NCBI GenBank assembly: GCA_041395325.1
Contig: JAWLAT010000002.1
Location: forward strand, 1-64,000
Reading direction: 5' to 3'
Length of the DNA: 64,000 bases
DNA from: JAWLAT01 sp041395325
Lineage (GTDB): Bacteria > Pseudomonadota > Gammaproteobacteria > Xanthomonadales > SZUA-5
Made by a program: the position numbers and the translations under genes. Within the stretch, counting starts at the first letter, position 1; the number at the start of each line of letters is the position of its first letter. Shown one piece after another: positions 16,969 to 26,660 of the stretch. Below the pieces are notes generated by a model. It made no database searches, had not been told where the DNA came from, and saw only the letters and a program-made list of their open reading frames with translations.

Positions 16969-18387
16969 ATGACACCCGACCACAGCGGCGCCGCCGCAGC
17001 AGATTCGAATACCCGCTTCATCATCCTGATCAGTCTGGTCGCCACCCTCGGTGGCTTCCTGTTCGGCTTCGACAGTGGCGTGATCAACGGCACCGTCGAT
17101 GGCCTGCGTGCGGCTTTCCAGTCCGACAGCGCCGGCACCGGCTTCAACGTGGCTTCGATGCTGCTCGGCTGCGCCGTGGGCGCGTGGTTCGCCGGCACGC
17201 TGGCCGACCGTTATGGCCGCCGCACGATGCTGATGCTGTCGTCGGCCTTCTTCCTGATCTCCGCCTGGGGCTCGGGTATTGCCACCTCGTCCTTCGAGTT
17301 CGTCATCTATCGTGCGCTGGGCGGTCTGGCGGTCGGCGCAGCCAGTGTGATGGCACCGGCCTACATCAGCGAGGTGGCGGTCGCGCGCTACCGTGGCCGG
17401 CTGTCGACGATCCAGCAGATCGCCATCATCTCGGGTCTGTTCGCTGCCTTCCTCAGCAACTATTTGCTGGCCAAGGTGGCGCAATCCTCGATGTCGCCGC
17501 TGTGGCTGGGCTATGAAGCCTGGCGCTGGATGTTCTGGGCCGAGATCATTCCGGTCGTCATCTTCGGCATCTCGCTGTTCCTGATTCCCGAGAGCCCGCG
17601 CTATCTGGTGGCGCAACGCAAGCGCGACCGCGCCAGCGCGGTGCTCAATCGCCTCTATGGTCCGGCTGAGGGTCAGCGCAAGCTGGCCGAGATCGATGAG
17701 TCGCTCAAGGGCGACCACCAGCCGCGGCTGTCGGATCTGATCGATCAGGCCAGCCGCAAGATCCGGCCAATCGTCTGGGTGGGTATCGGCCTGGCGACCT
17801 TCCAGCAACTGGTCGGCATCAACGTGGTTTTCTACTACGGTGCTGTGCTCTGGCAGGCCGTCGGCTTTTCCGAGAGCGACGCGCTGCTGATCAACGTGTT
17901 GTCCGGTGCGCTGAGCATCGGCGCCTGCGTGGTGACGGTGTTGCTGATCGACAAGATCGGCCGCAAGCCGCTGCTGTGGTTTGGCTCACTGGGCATGGCG
18001 CTGACCCTGGGCATCCTGACGGTGGCCTTTGCCAGCGGCAGTCTGGAAGCGGGCCGGCTCACGCTGTCGGACGGCATGGGCGTGACGGCGTTGGTCGCGG
18101 CCAATGCCTACGTGGTGTTCTTCAACATGTCCTGGGGCCCGGTCATGTGGGTGATGTTGGGCGAGATGTTCCCCAATCGCATTCGCGGTTCCGGACTGGC
18201 CGTGGCCGGCCTGTTCCAGTGGGGCTCGAACTTCCTGATCACCTGGACCTTCCCGATGTTGCTGGCCGGCCTGGGTCTGGCGGCGGCCTACGGTCTGTAC
18301 ACGCTGGGTGCGGCGCTGTCGGCGCTGTTCGTCTGGCGCTATGTGCATGAAACGCGCGGGCGGGAACTGGAGCAGATGGAGGGCTGA
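16969..18387 (+). CDS. xylE: MFS sugar porter, probable D-xylose:H+ symporter
   Basis: A 472-aa transporter with about 12 predicted TM helices. Sugar-porter motifs are present: DRYGRRTML after TM2, PESPRYLV after TM6 and DKIGRKPLL in the second half, plus QQLVGINVVFYYG in TM7. The ATG at 16969 is preferred because GAGGAGA precedes it; an in-frame ATG at 16921 would add 16 residues without a comparable ribosome site. Position behind xylA indicates xylose as substrate, though the family also carries glucose and arabinose. It converges on xylR with only 16 bases between stops. Confidence 0.92.
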   Translation: MTPDHSGAAAADSNTRFIILISLVATLGGFLFGFDSGVINGTVDGLRAAFQSDSAGTGFNVASMLLGCAVGAWFAGTLADRYGRRTMLMLSSAFFLISAWGSGIATSSFEFVIYRALGGLAVGAASVMAPAYISEVAVARYRGRLSTIQQIAIISGLFAAFLSNYLLAKVAQSSMSPLWLGYEAWRWMFWAEIIPVVIFGISLFLIPESPRYLVAQRKRDRASAVLNRLYGPAEGQRKLAEIDESLKGDHQPRLSDLIDQASRKIRPIVWVGIGLATFQQLVGINVVFYYGAVLWQAVGFSESDALLINVLSGALSIGACVVTVLLIDKIGRKPLLWFGSLGMALTLGILTVAFASGSLEAGRLTLSDGMGVTALVAANAYVVFFNMSWGPVMWVMLGEMFPNRIRGSGLAVAGLFQWGSNFLITWTFPMLLAGLGLAAAYGLYTLGAALSALFVWRYVHETRGRELEQMEG

Positions 18388-18403
18388 AGCGGTGGCCCCG
18401 GCA

Positions 18404-19459
18404 TCAACCCCCAGCGGGCGGCGCAACCGAGTCGCGCTGCACCAGCTCATGGGCGAGCACCTGGTCGACCCGGCGGGGGGATTTGCCCCCGCGCGGGCGG
18501 ATGCGGCGCAGCAGGATGTCCAGCGCCGCATCGGCCATGGCCGCGATGGGCTGGCGAATGGTGGTGAGCTCGGGCCACACCGTGGTGGCGGCCGAGCTGT
18601 CGTCGAAGCCGACCACCGACAGATCCTGCGGCACATGCAGGCCACGACGATGCGCGACCGAGACCACCGCGGCCGCCATGTCGTCATTGCAGGCGAAAAT
18701 GGCGGTGGGCGGCTGCGGCAGCGACAGCAGCGCCTCGGCCGCTTCCAGCCCGGAGCGGTAGGTGAAATAGCCCTGCTGCACCAGCTGCGGATCCGGCTCC
18801 AGGCCCGCCGTGGCCAGCGCAGCGCGGTAGCCCTCGAATCGCCGAGCGCTGGCGGTTTGGTTGGGATGGCCCTTGATGCAGGCGATGCGTCGATGGCCCT
18901 GGCTGATCACGTGGTTGACCAGTTCGCGCGCGGCCGTGAAATCGTCGATCCGCACGCGCGACATCTCGGTGTCGAGCCGCCCCCAGCCGATGGCGACCAC
19001 CGGCACGCCGGCGCGAGCCAGTTCGGCCGTGACGATGGGCGATTCGCACAGCGGCGGCGGCAGGATCACGCCGGCGACGTGACGGGCCAGCGCCTGTGCC
19101 GCGGCACGCTCGGCGGCCTCGTCGTGATCGTCCCAGGCGTCGATGACCAGCTGCGCCGCAGTCCGGGCCGAACCACGCAGCGCACCGACCAGCAACTCGC
19201 TCAGATAGGCCGCACTGGGGTTGGAATGGATCAGCGCCACCCGCGTGCCCTGGGCGGTGGCGAGCGAACTGGCGGCCAGATTGGGCGTGTAGTTGAGTTC
19301 GCGCACCGCCTCCTGCACCCGCTCGCGGGTGCTGTCGCGCACGTTGCCGTGGCCATTGACCACCCGCGACACGGTCATCGGCGAGACGCCCGCCAGCGCG
19401 GCGACCTCATCGATGGTCACGGCGCGACTCTTGCGACGAATCGAACGCTTGTTTTCCAA
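18404..19459 (-). CDS. xylR: LacI-family transcriptional regulator of xylan/xylose genes
   Basis: A 351-aa repressor. The N-terminal HTH reads VTIDEVAALAGVSPMTVSRV, followed by the hinge LNYTPNLAASSLA and a periplasmic-binding-protein-like sensor domain (VALIHSNPSAAYLSELLVG, FACNDDMAAAVV, VVGFDDSSAA). The start is placed at a TTG (19459) with AGGA seven bases upstream; longer TTG starts at 19501 and 19513 have no such site. It sits between the xylB operon and the glucuronidase operon. Four palindromes of LacI type in the window are its likely targets. The inducer is presumably xylose or a xylo-oligosaccharide. Confidence 0.9.
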   Translation of the reverse strand: MENKRSIRRKSRAVTIDEVAALAGVSPMTVSRVVNGHGNVRDSTRERVQEAVRELNYTPNLAASSLATAQGTRVALIHSNPSAAYLSELLVGALRGSARTAAQLVIDAWDDHDEAAERAAAQALARHVAGVILPPPLCESPIVTAELARAGVPVVAIGWGRLDTEMSRVRIDDFTAARELVNHVISQGHRRIACIKGHPNQTASARRFEGYRAALATAGLEPDPQLVQQGYFTYRSGLEAAEALLSLPQPPTAIFACNDDMAAAVVSVAHRRGLHVPQDLSVVGFDDSSAATTVWPELTTIRQPIAAMADAALDILLRRIRPRGGKSPRRVDQVLAHELVQRDSVAPPAGG

Positions 19460-19503
19460 ACCGGATTCCTGCTGGCGATGCGAAAGCGCGTGTTGCCGGG
19501 TCA

Positions 19504-21721
19504 ATGCGTGCAACCAAAGGCAACGTGAAGAAGCTCATGTTAGCGGCAACAACAGCGAACGGCGATGGATGGTGGCGGCTGGGCGCGCTGCTCTTTGGCT
19601 TGTGGCTCGCCGCAGCGGGTCCGGCGCAGGCCGAGGATGGCTACGAGCTGTGGCTGCGCCATCCGCCGCTGCCGGCGGCGCAGGCCGACGTCTGGCGGGA
19701 TGAGTTGCAGTCGCTGGTGGTCTCGTCCGACTCGGACACCGCCAAGCTGATCCGGCAGGAACTGCAACGTGCTGCGCAGGTCGCCGGTTTCGGTCGATGT
19801 GGCGGAAGGCGAGGGCGTATTGATCGTCGGTACGCCGGACACGCAGCCGGCCCTGGCGGACCTGCGTGAGGAGCTGTCCGAACTGGGCGACAACGGCTAT
19901 GTGGTCCGTTGGCTGGAACGCGGTGATGAGCGCTCGCTGGTCATCGCCGGTCACGACGAGATCGGCGCGCTCTACGGCAGTTTTCACTTTCTGCGGCTGC
20001 TGCAAACCGGTGTAGCGCCGACGCAGATCGATGTGCGTGAGCGGCCGCGGCTGCAGCGGCGGGTACTCAATCACTGGGACAACCTCGATCGCACCGTCGA
20101 GCGCGGCTACGCCGGTTTCTCGATCTGGGACTGGCACAAGCTGCCCGACTGGCGTGATCCGCGCTACGCCGACTACGCCCGTGCCAATGCCTCGCTGGGC
20201 ATCAATGGGTCGGTGCTCAACAACGTCAACACCAATGCGCTGAGCCTGACCGCGCCTTATCTGGACAAGGCGGCCGCACTGGCCGACGTGTTCCGGCCCT
20301 ATGGCATTCAGGTCTATCTCAGCGCCCGCTTCAGTGCGCCGAAGGAGATCGGCGGGCTGGAGACGGCCGATCCGCTGGACCCGCAGGTGCGGCGCTGGTG
20401 GCAGGACAAGGTTGACGAGATCTATCAGCGCATTCCGGACTTCGGCGGCTTCCTGGTCAAGGCCAATTCCGAGGGCCAGCCTGGACCGCAGGACTACGGC
20501 CGCTCGCACGCCGAGGGCGCCAACATGCTGGCCGAGGCGCTGGCCCCACACGACGGCATCGTCATGTGGCGCGCTTTCGTCTATTCGCACGAAGAACCTG
20601 AGGATCGGGCCAAACAGGCCTGGAATGAATTCGTGCCGCTGGACGGACAGTTCCGCGACAACGTGATGATCCAGGTCAAGAACGGCGCCATCGACTTCCA
20701 GCCGCGCGAGCCTTTCCACCCGTTATTCGGCGCAATGCCCAAGACCCCGCTGATGATGGAGTTCCAGATCACCAAGGAGTATCTGGGCTTTGCCACCCAT
20801 CTGGTCTATCTGGGCGGGCTCTACGAGGAGGTGCTGCAGTCCGACACGATGGTGGCCGGTGCCGGTTCCACGGTCGCCAGCGTCATCGACGGCAGTCTGC
20901 AGCGCGAGGCGCTGCCCAAGCACGCGCTGACGGGTATGGCCGGCGTGGCCAATATCGGCACCGACCGCAACTGGTCCGGCTCGGTTTTCGATCAGGCCAA
21001 CTGGTATGCCTTTGGCCGGCTGGCCTGGAATCCGCATCAGTCCAGCCGACAGATCGCGCGTGACTGGATCGCGCTGACGCTGTCGACAGAGCCCGGCTTC
21101 GTCGATTCGATCAGCCAGATGATGATGGACTCGCACCAGGCGGTGGTCGACTACATGACCCCACTGGGACTGCATCACCTGATGGGCCGCGGCCATCACT
21201 ACGGGCCAGGTCCCTGGGTGAGCGGAGGCCCGCGTGCGGACTGGACCTCGGTCTACTACCACCGCGCCGATCGACGTGGCATCGGTTTCGACCGCAGTCG
21301 CGCTGGCAGCGATGCGGTGTCGCAGTACGCCGAGCCGGTCGCCAAGCGCTACGACGATCCGCGACAGGTGCCGGAAGACTACTTGCTGTGGTTCCACCAT
21401 CTGCCGTGGGACTGGAAAACCGCCTCCGGCCGCACGCTGTGGAATGAATTGATCGTCCGCTATGACCGCGGTGTCGACGCGGTGCGGGCGATGCAGCGGC
21501 TGTGGGCCGGAATGGCCGACCAGGTCGACGCCGAACGTCATGCCCAGGTCACGGCTTTCCTCGGCATCCAGGCGCAGGAAGCGCAATGGTGGCGAGACGC
21601 CAGCATCGCCTATTTCGCCACCTTCGCCCGCCGACCGCTGCCACCGGGTCATCCGCCACCACCGTTGTCACTGGAGGCCTATCAGGCCATGGAGTTCCCG
21701 CATGCCCCCGGTCATTGGTGA
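19504..21721 (+). pseudogene. aguA: Alpha-glucuronidase (GH67), frameshifted near the N-terminus
   Basis: GH67 enzymes remove 4-O-methylglucuronic acid from xylo-oligosaccharides. The first frame, from ATG 19504 or more likely 19537, encodes a signal peptide (ending GPAQA) and the start of the GH67 N-terminal domain up to QELQRAAQVAG (about 19785). Homology then continues one base later with SVDVAEGEGVLIVGTP to the stop at 21721. Removing one base from the TTT near 19788-19790 would restore a single protein of about 728 residues. The catalytic part is intact: NSEGQPGP, QVKNGAIDFQPREP and MMEFQITKEYLG hold the expected acidic residues. It could be a true lesion, an assembly error or recoding. 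A GTG at 19769 could give a protein without signal peptide. Confidence 0.82.
19538..19551. promoter_or_regulatory. Imperfect XylR operator at the glucuronidase start
   Basis: TGTTAGCGGCAACA keeps the left half of the xyl-box (TGTTAGCG) and the outer right bases (AACA), with two mismatches to a perfect palindrome. It overlaps the second candidate start codon (ATG at 19537) of the alpha-glucuronidase gene, so a bound repressor would sit at or just after the transcription start. Weaker than the other three boxes. Confidence 0.55.
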
Positions 21722-23723
21722 GACCTTGGCCCGCATTCGGACATGGCGCCACCTGGGTGGCGTCGCACTGGTGCTGCTGCTGAGCCACGGGGCCGCCGCC
21801 AGCGAGTCTGCGCCGCTGCTGCACCCCATGTTCCAGGATCACGCGGTGCTGCAGCGTGATGTCGCGATACCCGTCTATGGCTGGGCGGAGCCGGGCACGC
21901 TGGTCGAGGTGACACTCGGTCCGCAGCAGGCTCGTGTGCGTGCCGATGACGGGGGCCAGTGGCTGGCGCGGCTGACGCCGCTGCCTGCCGGCGGGCCTCA
22001 TCGATTGGTGATCGAGGCAGGAGCGTCCAGGGCAACGGCCGAGGATGTGCTGATTGGCGACGTCTGGCTGTGCTCCGGCCAATCGAACATGGTGCTGCAG
22101 GTGCACCGGAGTCTGGATGCACGCGCCGAAATCGCCAACGGCCGCAACGACCGCATTCGGATGCTGACCGTCGGCGAGACTGGCAGCGTGTCTCCCCTGG
22201 CCAGCTTCGCGACGCCAGTGCAATGGCGGGCGACGACGCCGGAAAGCGTCGCCGACTTCTCGGCCACCTGCTACTACTACGCCCGCGCACTGCAGCAGCA
22301 GGTCGACGTGCCGATGGGCCTGCTGGTGGCGGCCTGGGGTGGCTCGCGCATCCAGGCCTGGATCAGCGCCGAAGCCCTGCGCGCCCGCGGCCATCTGGAT
22401 GGTGAACTCGATGCGCTGGCCGCCTATGCCAGCGATCCGGTCGCTGCGGCGGCCGACTGGGGCCGCTTGTGGCAGCGGTGGTGGCAGTCCCAGCGCGACC
22501 ACGGCGACGACCAACCCTGGGACCCGACCCAGCCGACCGACGCCGGCTGGCGGGTCGCGCCGAGCGAGCTGGGCGCCTGGGAACACTGGGGCGTACCCGA
22601 ATTGGCCGACTACAACGGCATGCTCTGGTACCGATCCAGCGTCGAGCTGACTGCCGATCAGGCCAGGCAATCGGCCACGTTGGTGCTGGGTTCCATCGAC
22701 GAAGTCGACATGAGCTGGGTCAATGGGGTGGGTGTGGGCAGTGCCTACGGACCGGGCCAGAATCGCGAGTACCGGCTACCCGATGGCCTGCTGCAGGCCG
22801 GTCGCAACACGGTCGTCATCAACGCGCTGGACACCTATCGCGACGGTGGATTGGCCGGCCCGGCTTCGGCTCATGCCCTGATCCTTGCCGACGGCAGCCG
22901 CGTGGCCTTCGATCAGGGCTGGCAATGGCGACCGGCTGGCGACGGTTCGCCACCGCGGGCGCCCTGGCACACCGCCGCCGGCATGTCGACGCTGTACAAC
23001 GGCATGATCGCGCCGATCGGGCGCTACGGGATCCGCGGATTCCTCTGGTACCAGGGTGAATCGAACACCTTCGAGGCCGCCGACTACGGCAGTCTGTTGA
23101 GCAGCCTTACCCAGGACTGGCGCGGTCGCTTCGGCGCCGATCTGCCCTGGCTCAATGTGCAACTGGCCGGCTATGGCGCTGCGCCCACGGCGCCGGGCGA
23201 GAGCGGTTGGGCGCGTCTGCGCGAGGTTCAGCGCCGTCATACCGAACTCGATCCGCACTACGGCATCGCCACGGCGGTGGACATTGGCGACCGCTACGAC
23301 ATCCATCCGCCCAACAAGCAGGAGTTGGGTCGCCGTCTGGCGCGGTTGGCACGACACCTGATCTACGGCGAATCTGATCTGGCTCCCTCTGGGCCGCAGC
23401 CAGTCACGGTGCGGCGGGAGGGTGGCGCCGTGGTGGTTCGCTTTTCGCAGGTCAGCGACCGTCTGGTGGTCTACGGGGCCAATCGACCGATCGGCTTCGA
23501 GCTGTGCGCGCCCGCGGTGGGGCAGGGTGAAGCGCTGGAATGCGAGTACGCCGAGGCCGCCCTGGCGGGGTCCGCGGTCAGCCTGTACGCCACCAATGCC
23601 GATCGCGCCACGGTGGTGCGGCATGCCTGGGCCGACAACCCGCTGATCAATCTCTTCGATGGCGCCGGTCTGCCCGCACAGCCCTTCGAGATGGCCATTT
23701 CCGACGCATCCAGCGAGCACTGA
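21702..23723 (+). CDS. SGNH-type acetylesterase (sialate O-acetylesterase family), probable acetylxylan esterase
   Basis: A 673-aa secreted esterase that should remove acetyl groups from xylan or xylo-oligosaccharides. The signal peptide runs to about residue 34 (HGAAASES). The nucleophile block CSGQSNM has Ser128, and the catalytic DxH block has D533 and H535 (DIHPPNKQELG). A beta-sandwich insertion lies between them (about 290-420). The start ATG at 21702 overlaps the glucuronidase gene by 20 bases; manD follows after four bases. The family is named after sialic acid 9-O-acetylesterase, but homologues in xylan loci act on acetylated xylan. That role is inferred from context. Confidence 0.88.
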   Translation: MPPVIGETLARIRTWRHLGGVALVLLLSHGAAASESAPLLHPMFQDHAVLQRDVAIPVYGWAEPGTLVEVTLGPQQARVRADDGGQWLARLTPLPAGGPHRLVIEAGASRATAEDVLIGDVWLCSGQSNMVLQVHRSLDARAEIANGRNDRIRMLTVGETGSVSPLASFATPVQWRATTPESVADFSATCYYYARALQQQVDVPMGLLVAAWGGSRIQAWISAEALRARGHLDGELDALAAYASDPVAAAADWGRLWQRWWQSQRDHGDDQPWDPTQPTDAGWRVAPSELGAWEHWGVPELADYNGMLWYRSSVELTADQARQSATLVLGSIDEVDMSWVNGVGVGSAYGPGQNREYRLPDGLLQAGRNTVVINALDTYRDGGLAGPASAHALILADGSRVAFDQGWQWRPAGDGSPPRAPWHTAAGMSTLYNGMIAPIGRYGIRGFLWYQGESNTFEAADYGSLLSSLTQDWRGRFGADLPWLNVQLAGYGAAPTAPGESGWARLREVQRRHTELDPHYGIATAVDIGDRYDIHPPNKQELGRRLARLARHLIYGESDLAPSGPQPVTVRREGGAVVVRFSQVSDRLVVYGANRPIGFELCAPAVGQGEALECEYAEAALAGSAVSLYATNADRATVVRHAWADNPLINLFDGAGLPAQPFEMAISDASSEH

Positions 23724-23727
23724 CACC

Positions 23728-24978
23728 ATGAGCACCGATGCCGCCAGCGCAGCCCAGGGCTCGGCCCGCGATCGTGAGATCGTCGAGGCCAAGGTCATCG
23801 TCACTTGCCCGGGACGCAATTTCGTCACGCTGAAGATCATCACCCGCAGCGGCGTTTACGGCCTGGGAGACGCCACCCTCAACGGCCGTGAGTTGGCCGT
23901 GGCCAGCTATCTGAGCGATCACGTCGTGCCCAATCTGATCGGTCGCGACGCCGGGCGCATCGAGGACCTGTGGCAGTTCCTCTATCGCGGTGCCTACTGG
24001 CGTCGCGGGCCGGTGACGATGAGTGCGATCGCCGCAGTCGATGTGGCGCTGTGGGACATTCTGGGCAAGATGGCCGGGCTGCCGCTGTATCGATTGCTCG
24101 GCGGTCGATCGCGCGAGGGTGCGCTCGTTTACGGCCACGCCAATGGCCGCGACATCGCTGAGGCCAGCGACGCGGTGGGACGCTTCATCGATCAGGGTTT
24201 TCTGGCCATACGGGCCCAATGTGGCGTGCCGGGAGTGGCCAAGACCTATGGCATCTCCAATGCCAAGGGCTACGAGCCGGCCGAGAGCGAGTTGCCATTG
24301 GAAACGGTCTGGAACACGCCGCGCTATCTGGCGGTGGTGCCGCAGTTGTTCGAGCGCCTGCGCGCCGATCACGGTCCGCATGTCGAATTGCTGCATGACG
24401 TGCACCATCGCCTCAGTCCGATCGAGGCCGCACGGCTGGCCAAGGATCTGGAGCCCTACCGGTTGTTCTGGTTGGAAGATGCCACGCCGGCGGAGAACCA
24501 GCGCGGCTTCGAGTTGATCCGCCAGCATTCGGTTACGCCGCTGGCCGTGGGTGAGGTCTTCAACTCGATCTGGGACTGCAAGCACCTGATCGAGCAGCAA
24601 TTGATCGACTACATCCGCACCACGATCGTTCATGCCGGCGGCATCACCCATGTGCGCCGGCTGGCCGATTTCGCCGCGCTGCATCAGGTGCGGACGGGCT
24701 TCCACGGCGCCACCGATCTGTCCCCGGTGTGCATGGGCGCGGCGCTGCATTTCGATACCTGGGTGCCCAACTTCGGCATCCAGGAGTACATGTTCCACAG
24801 CGAGGAAACCGACGCGGTGTTCCCGCACGACTACGGCTTCGAAGCTGGCCGCCTGTACTGCGGCGAACAGCCGGGTCATGGCGTCGACATCGACGAAGCG
24901 CTGGCGGCGAAGTACCCCTACAGCCCGAAACAACTGCCAGTCGCCCGTCTCGAGGACGGATCGATGTGGGATTGGTGA
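23728..24978 (+). CDS. manD: D-mannonate dehydratase (ManD, enolase superfamily)
   Basis: A 416-aa cytoplasmic enzyme converting D-mannonate to 2-keto-3-deoxygluconate. Mg ligands are visible as D224 (LLHDVHH), E250 (FWLEDATP) and E276 (AVGEVF). The 26-residue spacings equal those of characterised ManD proteins. The N-terminal capping domain and the C-terminal GFHGATDLSPVCMGAALHFD are family-typical. Some ManD relatives prefer gluconate; the partnership with UxuB and alpha-glucuronidase favours mannonate from the hexuronate pathway. Glucuronate isomerase (UxaC) is not in the window. Spacings of four and two bases place it firmly in the operon. Confidence 0.93.
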   Translation: MSTDAASAAQGSARDREIVEAKVIVTCPGRNFVTLKIITRSGVYGLGDATLNGRELAVASYLSDHVVPNLIGRDAGRIEDLWQFLYRGAYWRRGPVTMSAIAAVDVALWDILGKMAGLPLYRLLGGRSREGALVYGHANGRDIAEASDAVGRFIDQGFLAIRAQCGVPGVAKTYGISNAKGYEPAESELPLETVWNTPRYLAVVPQLFERLRADHGPHVELLHDVHHRLSPIEAARLAKDLEPYRLFWLEDATPAENQRGFELIRQHSVTPLAVGEVFNSIWDCKHLIEQQLIDYIRTTIVHAGGITHVRRLADFAALHQVRTGFHGATDLSPVCMGAALHFDTWVPNFGIQEYMFHSEETDAVFPHDYGFEAGRLYCGEQPGHGVDIDEALAAKYPYSPKQLPVARLEDGSMWDW

Positions 24979-24980
24979 TC

Positions 24981-26660
24981 ATGCCAAGTCGCCGACTGTT
25001 TGCTGTCCTGCTGGCCACGTGCGGTGCCGCGGTGATTGCCGCCGACCGTCCCTCGGTGCAGTTCGAGGATTTTCGCTATCGCGGCATGGATGCGATGTTC
25101 GATCAGCCGCTGCCGGCCGGGCATTTCCGCAATCCGATTCTGGCCGGCTTTTACCCCGATCCCAGCATCACCCGTGCCGGCGATCGCTACTATCTGGTGC
25201 ACTCGACCTTCGCCTGGTTCCCCGGCATTCCGGTGTTCGAGAGCCGCGATCTGGTGCACTGGACCCAGATCGGCAGCGTCATCCATCGACCGGACCAGCT
25301 TGATTACCGCGGCCTGGGCGTCTCTCGCGGGGTCTTCGCGCCGACCATCGAGTTCCACGATGGCACCTGGTATGTCTTCAACACCGCGGTCGACAACGGC
25401 GGCAATTTCCTGGTCACCGCCAGCGATCCGGCCGGGCCCTGGTCAGATCCCATCTGGCTCAAGGACATCGACGGCATCGATCCCTCGCTGTTCGTCGATG
25501 AGGATGGCCAGGGCTATGTGCTGAACAATGGGCCGCCCGAGGGTGAACCGCGTTATGACGGTCATCGGGCGATCTGGCTGCAGGCCTTCGATCTGGCCAG
25601 CATGCAACCGACCGGACCGCGCCAGGTGCTGATCGATGGCGGCGTCGATCCTTCGGCCAATCCGATCTGGATCGAAGGTCCGCATCTCTACCAGCGCAAT
25701 GGCTGGTACTACCTCGTCTGTGCCGAGGGCGGCACCGGCCCGCAGCATTCACAGGTGGTGCTGCGCAGTCGCGAAATCTGGGGGCCTTACGAGCCTTACG
25801 AGCACAACCCGATCCTGACCCAGCGCGACCTGGATCCGGATCGTCCCTTTCCGATCACCAATGCCGGGCATGCCGATCTGGTGATCGGCCCGGACGGGCA
25901 ATGGTGGGCCTCCTTCCTGTCCAGCCGGACCTATGGTGAGGGCCACTACAACACCGGCCGGGAGACCTACCTGCTACCGGTGCGCTGGGACAACGACTGG
26001 CCGCACATCCTGCCGGCGCATACCCCGATTCCGACGATCCTGCCGGCGCCGGCAGGGACCGTGGATGCGGATCAGGGGCCGCTGAGCGGCAACTTCAGCT
26101 GGGTCGATCAGTTCGACGGACCAGCGCTGGATCGGGCCTGGATCAGCCTGCGCGGTCCGGCCAGCGATTGGGCCAGTCTGGATGTCGAAGCGGGCCGGCT
26201 CAGCCTCACGCCGACCGACGACCCCATCACTGGCAAGGGCCAACCGGCCTTTCTGGCCCGGCGTCAGCAGCATCTGCGCTTCGAGGCCGAGCTGGGTTTG
26301 ATGGTTCCGACCAGCCCCGCTGTGGAAGCTGGCTTGCTGGCCTTTCAGAACGAAACGCACTGGTACTACTTCGCCGCGAGCAAAGGCGCCGAAGGCCTGC
26401 TGCTAAGTCTGCGCAAACGCGTGGGCGAGAACAGCGAAGTCGTCGCTGAGACGGTGCTGGCAGAACTCGACACGCTGCGCCTGCGGGTCAGCGGCGACCA
26501 AGCCGACTACCAGTTCAGTTATGACGCCGGTGACGGCTGGCAAATGCTGGGCGGTGTCCAGGACGGGCGAATGCTGAGCACCGATGTGGCCGGTGGATTC
26601 GTCGGCGCCACGCTTGGCCCTCATGTGCGTTGGGCCGAACCATCCGGGGAGGAGGAATGA
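24981..26660 (+). CDS. Glycoside hydrolase family 43 beta-xylosidase / arabinofuranosidase
   Basis: A 559-aa secreted or periplasmic enzyme (signal peptide ending about residue 21). The five-bladed propeller shows the GH43 triad: base D60 in FYPDPSITRAG, D167 in GIDPSLFVDED and acid E232 in WIEGPHLY. A C-terminal beta-sandwich of about 190 residues (from DQFDGPALDRAW) is the usual GH43 accessory domain. The layout is that of xylan beta-xylosidases/alpha-L-arabinofuranosidases; which activity dominates cannot be read. The ATG at 24981 lies two bases after the manD stop, and its own stop overlaps the GH3 start (ATGA). Confidence 0.92.
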   Translation: MPSRRLFAVLLATCGAAVIAADRPSVQFEDFRYRGMDAMFDQPLPAGHFRNPILAGFYPDPSITRAGDRYYLVHSTFAWFPGIPVFESRDLVHWTQIGSVIHRPDQLDYRGLGVSRGVFAPTIEFHDGTWYVFNTAVDNGGNFLVTASDPAGPWSDPIWLKDIDGIDPSLFVDEDGQGYVLNNGPPEGEPRYDGHRAIWLQAFDLASMQPTGPRQVLIDGGVDPSANPIWIEGPHLYQRNGWYYLVCAEGGTGPQHSQVVLRSREIWGPYEPYEHNPILTQRDLDPDRPFPITNAGHADLVIGPDGQWWASFLSSRTYGEGHYNTGRETYLLPVRWDNDWPHILPAHTPIPTILPAPAGTVDADQGPLSGNFSWVDQFDGPALDRAWISLRGPASDWASLDVEAGRLSLTPTDDPITGKGQPAFLARRQQHLRFEAELGLMVPTSPAVEAGLLAFQNETHWYYFAASKGAEGLLLSLRKRVGENSEVVAETVLAELDTLRLRVSGDQADYQFSYDAGDGWQMLGGVQDGRMLSTDVAGGFVGATLGPHVRWAEPSGEEE

